Positions 10,691 through 22,860 of a stretch of 64,000 nt of DNA are shown one piece after another (the stretch's first letter is position 1; every line of letters begins with the position of its first letter). Both the position numbers and the translations under genes were made by a program. Source of the DNA: Dendrobium chrysotoxum. Taxonomy: Eukaryota > Streptophyta > Magnoliopsida > Asparagales > Orchidaceae. Location of the stretch: positions 68,312,573 to 68,376,572 of the forward strand of contig CM034305.1 in the NCBI GenBank assembly GCA_019925795.1, given 5' to 3'. The notes under the pieces were generated by a model, which searched no databases, was not told the DNA's origin, and was given only the letters and a program-made list of their open reading frames with translations.

Positions 10691-12540
10691 AAATGAAAGT
10701 TTAAACTTCTAATAAGAATATCTTATTAACCAGTAAACAAATTTTTTATTTCTTGGGCTCATTTTACTCCTAAGAAGAACCTCTCCAACTTTGCTGAAGT
10801 CCCAAAATGTGGTTATGGCTGAATTAAAAGTTGCCTTCAAATATCCTCTTTCTCTCTCTCTATTTCCCTATCTCCTCATCAAAATGGGGTTTGGAAGCTA
10901 TGGGGTAGAGGGGAAAAGCTTGGAGGAGGTAAGAGAATGTCTGGAGAGGCTGTGGGAAAAAGCTTGTGGGCTGGAGGCTTCTTGGAGGATGTGATATGAT
11001 GGAATTAGGGTTTTTGGGAGCCTTTAGGTCATTTGAACCCCTAGGGTTTAAGCCAATGGTTAGGATTGATTGGAGCCTTTGTTTAGATGTTTGACACCTT
11101 TCCAAGGTGGTTGGGAGCAAGGTGAAAGGCTGCTTGGGTGAGGGTGTCTTTGTTGGGCTCATGTGAGGGGAGAGGACCACACTTTGCCCTATTTGGTTAG
11201 ACCATTGCTTGGGGCTTAGTTTAAGGGCTGATTTAGGGTTGATTTGAAGCTGATTTGGACAAACTTTGTTGGGAGATTTGGGAGAAAATGAGTTGGCTAG
11301 CCAAGCTTCACTATTTGATCAGATTCTTTTTGTTGACTTCTTGATTAGTTAACAAGTCAATGGTGGCTAGGATGGGTCTTGGAGATATTATGTTTGCTGT
11401 AGGAATAAATCCCAAAGGGTTTGAGGCCAAGGTTTGTGAGTTTGGATGAAAATTTGATTGCATGCATTAGCTTTGGCTATATCAAATGAGTTGACTAAGT
11501 CAAACTAATGGGGTTTGACTCATGAAGTTGTTGGATGTGCCTGGAGCATGCAATGAAGTGATTTTGAGGGTTTGATTTAGTTCGGAAGTGCTTGAAGCAT
11601 TGAGTTTGACTTTGGTTGGGTGTATGGTTGACTTGGTCAACCAGGTCAAATCAAGGGTTGGGGTTGGATCCAATAATTTCAAAATGACATTTTGGACCCA
11701 ATGGAGGTGATCTCATGTAATGGTGAGGTTATTTAATTTGAAATGTGTGTTTGGGCCCTTAAGAGACATTTTGTCAATTATAGTTGACTTGGTCAACTAG
11801 GTCAAACCAAGACTTTGGTTTGAGTTCAATACACTCCTAATGATGTCTAGGATGCATTAGAAAAGTTCCATGGCTTAGTTTGATTGAGCCATGTTGAAGT
11901 TTATAGAAAACTTATTTTGTCCTTAAGGGCCTTTAGGGTCAAGTGGGTCCATGATCAAATTTGGGTCAACCAGGGTCAACAAAAAGTTTAGTTATGGGTT
12001 TAACATGTCATAATGATGGTTATGAATATGTTTAAAGGTTTTGAGGAAGATCCTAAGGTTAAATTCCATAAGATGCAAAGTCTAGTGGCATGAGCTGTAA
12101 ATATTTGAAGATTTTTCAACCCTTGGATTTCAATTGGATTTTTGGGGTTAGAGATCTTGGATTGACCTCAAATTTAGAGGGTTGACTCTAGGGATATGTC
12201 TAATCAATATGCAATTACAAAAATCATGAATCCAATATCATTTGGTTTTGTTTTGAGGTGATTGAAAAGTCACTCAAAAAGGGTTATGAGACATAGGCTT
12301 TTGGCCTTGATTTTTGGTTTGAAGTTTTAGATTTGGCTTTAATTTTGGATTTGATTGATTGAATTTGATTCACCCACATCAATGAAAATCATTTAGGTGA
12401 TTGTTAATGATTGGGTGGAGGAGATCAAGTGGTGGTCATTAGGTGACCATAACTTCAGGGAATTTGAATTTGGTTTGAATTTGAATTTGATTTTTTTTAT
12501 TTAGTTAAACTGACATGAAAATGAGGTCAACAATCATCCA
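10691..12540. repeat. Non-coding, G/T-rich repeat-like DNA with TTGAC/GTCAA palindromes
   Basis: No coding signal can be supported. The sequence is strongly strand-asymmetric (T and G on the plus strand) and repeats the motif GTTGACTTGGTCAAC with AGGTCAAA behind it (about 11629-11650 and 11783-11806, with a variant at 11489-11505). The composition resembles the non-coding part or LTR of a retrotransposon, but no LTR ends, primer site or target duplication were found. Confidence 0.4.
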
Positions 12541-13540
12541 CCTAACTGGATATTTTTTTGAAGATTATAATTTTACCCCATCACTTTTACCATACACTCT
12601 TTCTCCACACTTTTACCATACACTCTTTCTCCTCTCTCTCTCTAAGATGTTAAATAAACCCTTATAAACTCAAATCCATAAAAGTGAATCTCTAAAACTA
12701 TTATTTTGAATCAATTAGTAAATATAATAAGGTCTTACTAGCATTCTTCATATATTGGATCTAACATCCTCAAATATGCGATGAGTATGGAGATGACTAA
12801 GAGAAAGAATCAAGTTGTGGATTCTCTTGATGAAAGATCACTGCAATACAATAATCTGAATGTCTGTCACTTTTGAGCAGTTTAACTATATGGAGGGTTG
12901 TTTCATCAAGTTGACATTGAGAGTCTTCAAACAATTCTCCCATACTACTCACAATCCCCACAAAAGCATTGCTCAGCTATCTCTCCCACCCGTCTTCACG
13001 TTGCAAGCTTTAGAGTTGTTGCTTTGACTTCCACTATTCCTCCAAACTACTCCTCTCCCCCTCAATTGAAGAAGCAAGCACAACCCACTAATTTATTCTC
13101 ATTAGATCATGGAAGCTAAGTCTACCTATATGTTCAAAATGTTAATTGTATTCCATCAAATACAAAAAAAAAAGATTGTGCTATTCAAAAGCTATGGAAT
13201 AAGGAATGGTGTTTTATTAGTATGGCCTACATCTAATTTTCATTCCCAACAAACACATGCTACATGTTTAATGAAATTAAGGCCTTATGTTTGCGAAATC
13301 ATATATTTCTACTCTTAATAAGTATCATATAATAATGCTGTAATATGAAACTATTATCTTTTATAGGCTCTGTACTTAAATATTTATGTAAAATACATTA
13401 AGATTGTGAATATATAAAAAGTACAACTTATAATATAATATAGAATCTGTTTAAAATATGTTAAAAGATAAGAGGTTATTTGGTTTGTGCCCACACACCC
13501 AAATGAAATCCCATCCCCACCTACCCTTTATAGGCTTATT
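12541..13540. other. Intergenic region upstream of the phosphatase gene
   Basis: No gene was found. A short direct duplication of ACTTTTACCATACACTCTTTC occurs at about 12585-12630. The rest is AT-rich with pyrimidine-rich stretches. Confidence 0.5.
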
Positions 13541-13542
13541 AT

Positions 13543-13552
13543 TTATATATGC
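13543..13552 (+). promoter_or_regulatory. TATA box candidate for the phosphoglycolate phosphatase gene
   Basis: TTATATATGC lies about 90 bp upstream of the start codon, a normal spacing for a plant gene with a short leader. Confidence 0.5.
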
Positions 13553-13636
13553 TGTTTAAGAGGAGGCGCCTTAGCCTTTTATTTCGTCCTCCGACTATAG
13601 ATAAAAGGCGGAGAGGAGCGGGACGACGAACTCGAG

Positions 13637-16600
13637 ATGCTCATCACAATAACCGCCTCGGTCTCTCACTCCTTCCTCTCTTTCTTCTACTTCCCTTCTC
13701 CCTCCTCTTCAAGAACCCTAATCTCCTCGCTTCTCCCGAACAAACTCAGCCTCCGATCTAGCTTCTTGCCATTCTCTTCTTTCGGCCGGCGGAGGCACCA
13801 CCTCCATAGCCAGCCAACGGCCTCGGTGTCGGCGAATACCATGAATGCCTCGTCGCAAAAGCTGGAGAATCCTGACGATCTGATCGATTCCGTCGAGACC
13901 TTCATCTTTGATTGCGATGGTTGATTTGTACTTCCTCCCTTCGTCTCCACCGTCCTCATTTGCCTTTTACCTAATGAATTCCCGAGAATTCATTAATGTT
14001 GTTTTCATGTATTGCCATTTGCAGGAGTGGTGTGGAAGGGAGATAAGTTGATTGACGGCGTTCCAGAAACCCTGGACATGTTACGCTCAAAGGTTTTTTT
14101 TAAAGTGTTGCTACTTTGTATCTTTTTATTTGTTTTTTTCTTCAATGGTTAAATTGGTTTCGTTGTGAACAGTTTGAGGTTGTTTTCAATTTTTCATTAG
14201 GGGAAGAGGTTGGTGTTTGTTACTAACAATTCAACCAAGTCCCGAAAGCAATATGGCAAGAAGTTCGAAACATTAGGTCTTAATGTCAGGGAGGTTAGTT
14301 GATATTATTAACAATTTTGAGTTCTTTGACTACCTTGCTGGTTGTTTTACATGTTTTTTTGGTTTCATTTTCCTTTGACGATATTCTTTTGATCATGTTT
14401 TATTCTATTAGGAGGAGATCTTTGCATCATCTTTTGCAGCTGCTGCTTATTTGAAGTCGATTGATTTTCCTAAAGATAAAAAGGTGAGGATCTTGAAGCT
14501 AATTGTGTGTGATCCAAAATCTACTTTAGTTTGATTCCTCATGCAAACATTAGTAGTCAGCGGATACGCGGACAATATATAGTGCATTCTCAATTTGCAG
14601 TTTTCATGTCTATGATACAGCCTTCTTGTTGTTAATATAACATGTTAGATATATTATCTTTTTAGGGGTTATATTAAGGCAGGTTTTCTGTTAGATAAAG
14701 TTATCCTATTTATTTGTATTAGGGTGTGAAAACTGTAGATCGTGTTTGTGCGGTTAAAGATGCTGAGGATTTTCGGAGGATGTTTGTGCCTAGGTTATTG
14801 TTGTATTTTATTTAGATGGAAGCATGTTATCTGCTAATAATCAAACAACAACAACACTAATAAGGGAACTCACAACTCAGCTAAGGGATAGTACAATCAC
14901 TTTGTTCTTCTTCTTTCTACACTGCCACATAATTCAATTGGCCGGTTACCCTTATTATTAGTTACATCTTACTGATGACTGAGCACATTATCTAAACTCA
15001 AAACAAACATCAATTAACAATTGCATCTTCTGCAAAATAAATAATGCTGTCAAGAAATGGAACAAAGCTCACAGTCTTTTATGGTTTACTTGATCAGGAG
15101 CCATTTCCTAAGCTTACTATTTTTTAGCCTTAATAGTTTCATGAAGAATCCCTTTATTTCCATAGGTAGATTCTAGTTTGCTTTTCTTTATGTGCAATCT
15201 ACTGGTAATTAAAGCAAGCTCACTCTAATACAAGATGGCTGACTCACATGCCCGTGGCACTGCTATAAAACATTGTAAAGGTTTTTATTTGAAAATACTA
15301 TAAGAAAGGGCAAAATGTTGAATGTTTTAGTTATCACATCGCATTGAAATGTTTCACCTTAGAATAATGCTATGGTTTCCAAAAGCAGGTTGGTGTCTAA
15401 GATTACATCAAAATATGTTTAAGTTTAATGAAAGCTAAAAAATATTTATTTATCATGTTCATATACTTGAGCATTAGTTGTTAATCATGACTTGCACTTT
15501 TATTTACTAAAACTTAAGGCACGCATCATGGAGCATTGACAAAGTCACTGCTAGTATTTTTTGGAGTTCTCTTTTAAGTCATGGTAACAACCTTTCTACA
15601 AAAGTATAGAGGTTGAAGACACCGATGCTTTCATACCCTGTATTAGTGGGATCTACATGCGCTGGGCACTCCCTTTTTTTGGCATGAATTCTTGATAACT
15701 CTTACGGAAGATTTGTTTCCTTCCATTAGCCATTTTTTATGATACTAGGACTACAATTTTGCCACTTGTTAGGTTGTTTCAGCTGAATCATATATCAATT
15801 GTACTAAAAGCGTTCAAGCTTTGTTATTCGGACAAACTTTATCCTTGTGATTTTTTTTTTCTAGTTTAGTGTTTACAGAAACGGATGAGAAGCATTAGCT
15901 TACAATCTAAAGATTTTTTTTTTAAATAAATTTCAGGTTTATGTGATAGGTGAGGATGGTATTCTTAAAGAGCTGGAGCTTGCTGGATTCCAGTATCTTG
16001 GTGGTCCGGTATGTTTTTTGCTTATCAGGATGTTCATTACATTTTTCTACCATTAGTGTTGGTTAACTTTGGTGGTCAGCTTTTCTGATTTAATTTTTAT
16101 GGTTTGGAAATTTCTTCATACGCTGATAATTATAATGTAAATATTGGTTAAGTTGATGCAAGTTAGCTAATTGTGCTGCTAATTTAAGGGATTCGTTTCA
16201 TTTTTGTTTCCAAAAATTTAACAGTTTACTGGATTTAAATGCCACCAGTACTGTATAACTAGTATCTTTTGTTTGGCATTGTTTTATGATTTGTTTATAC
16301 TTTTAAGCTGATAGTTGAAAACAATAAAATGAAACACAAAGTATATTTAGTAAACAAGTGAAAAGCAAGTTGTTAAAATCCAACAACAGGAAATAACCCG
16401 CTTTCATGGCCATTTGAATACATAGCCTCAAAACCAAAAACATAATGCAGGAAAATAAACTTCATTAGATTAATAGAAGACAAAATGGAGAATGGGCCAT
16501 TAGGACGTTAGGATGCTGATAGACCAGTCATTGGACCGGTCCAGCCTAGACCGGCCATGGTCTACCAGTGGCAGAATAGAAGTTCCGACCCAATCAATGC

Positions 16601-19600
16601 CACCCCCTTTGGGAGTGGGGTCCAGTAGCCAAATTAATGAGGACTTAATGAGGGATTAGGAGGGAAATTTCAAATTGAGGGGCTGTTTTGGCATTAACTA
16701 TATTTTGTGTGCTTTAAATATATTGTTTAACCTAGGGCTACATTTTTATCTTGTGTTTTCTGAAATTTGGAGAGTTCTTTGGATTTGTTTGGCCTCTAGT
16801 GGCGTCTAGAGATTTGGGAGAGCCGGATCCTCCTCTCCAATTGAGGATCTATTGTATCTTGCTCTTTTCTTTCATCTATTATCACTAAATTCTTTTCTCG
16901 TTAGTATTTCCACCAAATTCTTCCTTTAATTTGGGAGAACGGATATGGGGGGAGGGGGTCATTTGGGATTTCAAATTAAATGGAAAAGAAAATTATTCCT
17001 TTAATTAAGGATGAATTAAGGCTCCAAGAGGGGGGGGGGGGAATTAATGGGAATTAAATGATTGGAGAGAGAGAGGAGGGGTCGGCCTAAAGAGGGAGAG
17101 GAGAGAGGGTGTCCAGGTTCATTGAATGTGGTGCTTGATTTAAATCTGAATTAATTTCAGATTTGAGAATATTAGGGAAGTTTCCAAATGAAATTGAACT
17201 TATTTTAAGAAAGGAATTCAAATTTAAATTAATTTGAATTTGAAATTTAAAAACTGAAAACTTTCCTAAATTAAGACGTTGAATAAAAGGAAAGTCTTGA
17301 ATAGGAATTCGAATTTGGAGGCAAAGGGGGATTGGGGAAAAGAGGCTGGCGTCTTTCAGAGGGAAAGAGGGATTAGGTAAGGGATTTTATGGCTTGCCTA
17401 ATCAAAGCTCTTTAATTGATGAGAAGAAATTAAATCAAATCCAATCAGAAATTTAATTGGACCTAATTTAAACAACTTTCCTAAAATAAGAATCATAATT
17501 TAGGAAACAAATTCAAATTCAAATTAATTTGAATTTTGAATTCAAATTCATTACCAAATTAAGATGTATATAATAGGAAGGTTTTGAATACAAGATGAAA
17601 TTGTGGGAGCCAATGGAGGAAAGAAGGTGGTCGGCGGCTATGGAGGTATTAGGGTTAGGGTTTGTGAGAGCGTTGGCGATTAGGCTTAGGATGGGGATGG
17701 GGCATTTCGGCAGGGAAGAAGAGGGGATTGCGGGAAGAGGCCGGCGGGTTTGGGTGGAGGATGGGATGAAGCTGGCGGGATTAGATAGAAGATGGAGGTG
17801 GTGATTAGGAAAATAAGGAGACGGGCAGTGGCGAGGGAAGCCATTGACGATCAAGGAAGTGGTGGGAACATGAACCTGATAAGGAGAGGTGAAAATCAAG
17901 AGGTAGAGATTTTGGAGGGAGAAGATGAGATGCCTTCCCTAGAACATATTTCTAGGGAGGAGATGAGCAGTGGGTATGAGCGGAGGGGGGCTGATTTTGC
18001 TAGAAGAGGGGGAAATTATGAGTGAAGAGGTGTTGAATTTGAGAATGGAAGGGGGGGATTTTGAAGAAGAGTTTGGGTATGAGCGTAGAAGGGAGGATCA
18101 GAACACTTGGGGAGTCCACCGCCTCGGGGAATGGGTGGATATAAAGGATTCAGGGGAAACGGAGGGGATTTGAGGGTGAGAAAGTTAAAAATTCATATCT
18201 TTGAGGGCGAGGATGCACATGAGTGGATCTACAAGGTATAGATGTATTTCACCATCAATGGGTTGATGTGGGAATAGAGATTGACGGCAGTTGGCCTGTG
18301 TTTGGAGGGGAAGGCATTAGCCTGGTACCATAGGAGGGTTCTGTGGTAGAGTATCGTGATAGGTTTGAGTACATAGCTAGCTGACTGGATCGTCTTTCTA
18401 GGACTGTATTGGAGGAGAACTTTATGAAGGGGCTCAAACCAGAGATCCTAGTGACATTGAGAGTGATGAGGCCTGGTGACTTGGGAGAGGCTATGAAATT
18501 AGCACAGTTGGTGGAGGACCCGAAGCACTTAGAGAGGGGGGCCAGGGGAAGCAGCTCCAGAAGCTCATACATGATGATCACCACGTTCTTAGCATCAAAG
18601 GAGCCGACGCCGGGTAGTCTTTGAGAAGCCCCAAAGGAGAGGCTCGTAGGAGAGGAAAATTTCAAAAAACTCACTGAGAAAGAGCTAAAGGAAAAGAGGG
18701 CGAAGGGACTGTGTTTCAGGTGTGATGAGAGGTACACCCCGGGGCATAAGTGTAAGGATTAAACTCTTCAGGTTCTCTCCGTTTGTGATGACGAGGAAGC
18801 TGAGGAGGGAGAGAATAGGGAGACAATGCTCACAGGAGGAATGAAAAGCTAGCCCTGAGGTACTTCGGCTCGTATGAGGTAATAGAGAGGATTGGAGCAG
18901 TGGCTTATCGATTAAGGTTACCCTTGACCACAACTATACACCCGGTGTTTCATGTATCCCAGTTGAGGAGAGATATTGGGGATCATGCGTCTAGTTCAGA
19001 ATTGCCAGGGACACTGACAGAGGATCTAGATGTAATGTTGGAACTACTGGAGCTGAAGGGGATACGACTGGGAGAAGGTGGATTCAAGGAAATGCTGATA
19101 AAGTGGAAGAACCTAACTGGCTACGATGCCATCTGGGAGTCATATGAGAGAGTGAAGCATCAATTTCTGTCTTTCCATCTTGAGGACAATATAGATCTTT
19201 GGGAGGAGAGTATTGATAAATTGGTCCAGCCGTTCCAGCCTGGACCGGCCTTGGTCTACCAGGGCGGAAAAGAAGTTCCGCCCCAGTCAATGCCACTCTC
19301 TTTGGGGATGGGGTCCAGCAGCCAAATTAATGAGGAATTAACGAGAGATTAGGAGAAAATTTTCAAATTGAGGGGTTGTTTTGGCATTAACAATATAACC
19401 TAGGGTTAGGTTTTTATCTTGTGTTTTTTGAAATTTGGAGAGTTCTCTAGATTTATTTTGGCTCTAGCGGCGTCTAGAGATTTGGGAGAGCCGGATCCTC
19501 CTCTCCAATTGAGGATCTATTGTATCTTGTTGTTTTCTTTTATATATTATTAGTAAAATCTTTTCTCGTTAGTATTTCCAGCAAATTCTTCTTAATTTCT

Positions 19601-20813
19601 GGTTTGAACCTTGCTGAAATACAAATTCAGCCAAAGGAAGTCACTTTCTCTTGCAGTATTTCCTATCAGATGCCCTAGTGTTAAAATCATTGTTAGCACT
19701 TTTTGATTTAATAGTTTGATATTCTATGGCAATTAGGGATGGAATGCATATCTATCTTATAAATGCTTATTATTGAGCAGCAGAATTTGAAAAACTCCAT
19801 AGATGGTTATGAACATATAATTTTATGAAGTATATGACAATAAAATTTCATATAAGTTCTTTATAATCATTTAGGTTACTTAAGATTATACTATATATGA
19901 TATTTTAAAGCATCTCCAGATGGTATCATAGTTTTTTCTTGCAAATTAACAAGTTCGTGATAATAATATCATCCATTCCAGTTTATCTTCTGAGAAGCTG
20001 GCAACATTGAACATGTTTGGATAATATTATTATGCATTCTAATCTAGTTCATGCCATTGGAGTGCAGAATTCAGCTATGCATAGTAAGTGTATGGCTGTA
20101 TATGAGTTATTGGCACTAATAGCAAATATGATTCTTCTTTTGATGGCATAGTCTGTGTGCTTTTCAGTGTTATGTTGTTGCTGATATTTAATTTTTGTAT
20201 CAATTTCTTTTTTTTTTTTGGTAGTTATTAAGTTTGAATACCTTAAATTTCAGGCAGATGGCGAGAAGAAGATAGAGCTAAAACCCGGTTTTCTGATGGA
20301 ACATGACAAGGATGTACGGTTTTTCTTGCTTCTCATTTCTATTTTCAAGTCTGGCTTCTAAGAGCTCTTAGTCTGCTTCCATTTCAGGTTGGTGCTGTTG
20401 TAGTTGGTTTTGATCGATATTTCAACTACTATAAAATCCAGTAAGGTTCCTTATTTGTTAGTTTTTGTTTACCAGATTAGTGTTGAGCATTTAGGAATTA
20501 TTAATCAAATTTTTTCGTTGATTTAGCTAACGAGACATTATTTTTTACTTAAATTGAATAATATAAAATTTTGTGACCAAAATACTCTCATTCATGGTTT
20601 TTACCTTAAATATAGAATTTTCTTACAAAATTACTCTCATACATAGATCCTAAGACGAAATGCAGGTCTTCATCAAGGATCTCTCTTTTCAACTTTTTGT
20701 CCCATTGTGGGGTTAGGTTGCTTCTCCAATAATTTATATGATTACATATGGAGTTTGGGAGAGGATCAGGACAAGAAGGGGGTGCTTCCCGAGTACTTTT
20801 GCATGATTAATGG

Positions 20814-20869
<56 letters not shown>

Positions 20870-22860
20870 CTGGCATTGAGGAGCCACCAAAGAAATTTGT
20901 GTTACGACTATCAAGGTTGGTGTCCCATGTTTCTTGAGATCCATTGGAGTTCACTTTCTATACAGTTTATCGGATCTCTTTTAAAGGCCTTTCTTGACCT
21001 TGGGCATTGGATTGCTTCTTAAGATTCTAAGCCTAAACTCATTAGGGTTCTGTCCATCTCACCACAAATGAAGAGCTTGCTCATCCAGGAGTTTTTTCCC
21101 AGAGCCGAAGCACACCAAATCCATCAAGCTCTATTATATGATACACGAATTTCACAGATCACAAACTCTTTAAAGATAAAAATACTACATAGGATAATTA
21201 AATAGTATTCTCATAGCAACACTTGAAATTTGGACCACGGAAACATTTAAGTACTGGAAACCACATGCTCAAAGGAGCTCAAATATTATCATATGAATAA
21301 AATCAATCACACTTTCGATCTAATTAACATGATTCAGATAATGAAAATAAAAAATAGAGAAAGAATTTACAATATCTAAGTGCATAATGACTTTTGAAAA
21401 TTTTAAAATCTCTCGTTTGATCAAGCACTAGACTCTCAATGCTCGAAATAATAGCACATCCAATGTTGAAGCACTCGGAAGTCTACAAAACTTGTTAAAA
21501 TTTCGAACTTTCTAGATCCATTACGGTTGAGGAGTATTTCTTATTATTGGATTGAATTATTCCTCTTTCTGTTGCATTGTTTAATTGGTGCGGTCATGAA
21601 CCACTTCAAGCTTAAAAGTGTTTTTTTTTTTCTTTTAATAGTTGTCCACGATTTCACTTGTTTGATCTCAGGTATGGAACTTTGTGCATACGTGAAAATC
21701 CTGATTGTCTCTTCATAGCCACAAACCGTGATGCTGTTACTCATCTCACAGATGCTCAAGAATGGGCAGGTTTGCTTAATATTCTAATTGCTTAATCGTT
21801 TTTCTTACTTGACACTGATGATATCTTCAGATTTCTTTTTTTTTTTCGTTGATTCAGTTAATTTGTGGTCAAATTGCATAATAGATAAAGGCTTTGCACA
21901 AAGTTTTTTTTACTAAAAAAATTACTTTAAGAAGCAGTAAAAGGGCCGTCTAAAACAAGCCCAAGGAGATTTTTTTTTTGTAGCTTCAATCATGGTGCAT
22001 GTTTCAGCTAAAAAATAATAATAAATCATCCATGCGCGTGTCTCAGCTCTGCCATTCCTTCCCTCCTTTGCCCTGCCCCCACAAGCGACCATACATATAC
22101 AGGCAGTGTCTAAAATTTATTTTCTTCTTATGAAAGTTTTCTTTTTTCTTGATGCTTACTAAATGTTTTCCATCACAATTCAATCTCTCTAAAATTTAAG
22201 TTAGAAGCATAATAATATGAGTCAACATAATTGATCTGTTTTACTTTCATGTATATGCATCAATTATTCAGGTGGAGGCTCTATGGTTGGTGCAATTCGT
22301 GGCTCAACTCAGAAGGAACCTATTGTAGTTGGAAAGCCCTCCACTTTTATGATGGACTACTTATCCCAAAAGTACGTATTGAAGTTCTTCATTATTTATT
22401 AAATTGGGTAAAAACACTTGGATTGTATTATTATAATTATTATTTTAATTTTAATTTTCATATGATTATGTTGAGCTAAAATTATGAAATGAGAGATTGA
22501 TAGGTTTAAAGGAAAAAAGTAAAATTGAGAGAAAAAAAAAAAAAAACTTATATGTCGTCATTGACACAGGTTTGATATTCTCAAGTCACAAATATGTATG
22601 GTTGGAGATAGATTGGATACAGATATACTATTTGGGCAAAATGGTGGCTGCAAAACCCTGCTTGTACTCTCAGGTATTATCTATTCAGGAAAACTTTTAT
22701 GCCAATTAATCGGTTTTTAGGGTTATGTTGAGACTATTTTACCTTTTTTATAGGTGTGACAACTCCGCAAATGCTTCAAAATCCAAGCAATTCTATACAA
22801 CCTGATTTCTACACCAATAAAGTTTCCGACTTCCTCAGTCTTAAAGCTACTGCTGTATAA
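13637..22860 (+). CDS. PGLP1: Phosphoglycolate phosphatase, chloroplast (HAD family)
   Basis: Hydrolyses 2-phosphoglycolate, made by Rubisco oxygenation, to glycolate in the chloroplast stroma: the first step of photorespiration. Exons: 13637-13919, 14025-14092, 14201-14293, 14412-14483, 15937-16008, 20254-20313, 20388-20440, 21672-21769, 22272-22371, 22570-22673 and 22754-22860; all GT-AG, 1110 nt, 369 aa. Residues 1 to about 70 are Ser-rich and hydroxylated with few acids, like a transit peptide. HAD motif I is FDCDGVVWKG (nucleophile Asp92, Asp94), motif II is VTNNST (124-129), the motif III Lys is in VVGKPS (Lys288) and motif IV is GDRLDTD (312-318). The first ATG was chosen because it supplies the transit peptide; a second Met begins MNASSQKLEN. 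Intron 5 (16009-20253) is swollen by a Gypsy element and intron 7 carries a (TC)n tract, but the frame is intact. Confidence 0.95.
16517..16930 (+). repeat. Left LTR (3'-truncated) of the intronic Gypsy element
   Basis: Aligns with 19214-19590: shared words include TTGGGAGAGCCGGATCCTCC, CAATTGAGGATCTATTG and TCTCGTTAGTATTTCCA. The last part, including the TATCA end and the primer-binding site, is missing or replaced by unrelated G-rich sequence. Confidence 0.8.
17590..18820 (+). pseudogene. Gypsy gag relic
   Basis: Broken frames encode typical plant Gypsy gag words: KIHIFEGEDAHEWIYKV (18190-18240), YFTINGLM, EENFMKGLKPEILVTLRV (18414-18468) and AMKLAQLVEDPK. The CX2CX9C-type knuckle CFRCDERYTPGHKC is at about 18714-18755. 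Stops and shifts interrupt it throughout. Confidence 0.75.
18900..19200 (+). pseudogene. Gypsy integrase C-terminus and chromodomain relic
   Basis: AYRLRLPL then HPVFHVSQLRRDIG is the conserved end of plant chromovirus integrase. It is followed by a chromodomain with VMLELLELKGIR, MLIKWKNLTGYDAIWESYE and QFLSFHLED. The chromodomain normally directs integration toward heterochromatin; here it is the only part of pol left. Confidence 0.85.
19214..19668 (+). repeat. Right LTR of the intronic Gypsy element
   Basis: Begins TGATAAATTGG, contains the same internal blocks as the left LTR and ends TTTCCTATCA, followed directly by the target duplication GATGC. Confidence 0.85.
20817..20867 (+). repeat. 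(TC)n microsatellite in PGLP intron 7
   Basis: About 25 uninterrupted TC units. It gives rise to spurious Ser-Leu and Arg-Glu reading frames. Confidence 0.98.

Larger units (their letters stand above)
16517..19668 (+). mobile_element. Internally deleted Gypsy (chromovirus) LTR retrotransposon in PGLP intron 5
   Basis: The element starts TGATAGACCAG and ends CCTATCA. It is flanked by the pentamer GATGC on both sides (16512-16516 and 19669-19673), a perfect target duplication. Two LTR copies are visible (16517 to about 16930, and 19214-19668). Between them are gag-like sequence (about 17590-18820, ending in the knuckle CFRCDERYTPGHKC) and the integrase C-terminus plus chromodomain (18900-19195). 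Protease, reverse transcriptase, RNase H and the integrase core are absent. It lies in the same orientation as the host gene and belongs to the same family as the solo LTR at 46536-47021 and the element at 55050-60254. Confidence 0.88.

Noticed and set aside
10860..11180. 106-codon minus-strand frame
   Set aside because: It is Pro/Ser/Thr-rich because of the T/G bias of the other strand, with no domain or splice context.
13838..13840. Internal Met (MNASSQ) as the PGLP start
   Set aside because: Using it would remove the Ser-rich transit peptide; the upstream ATG at 13637 is in frame and close to the TATA box.
14720..14810. Possible coding insert in PGLP intron 4 (VKTVDRVCAVKDAEDFRRMF)
   Set aside because: The frame is too short and isolated to assign, and the gene model is complete without it.
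17519..17899. 126-codon minus-strand frame in PGLP intron 5
   Set aside because: It is antisense to the gag region of the Gypsy element and its composition is that of the reverse strand.
20707..21022. Ser-Leu and Arg-Glu repeat proteins
   Set aside because: They are produced by the (TC)n microsatellite.
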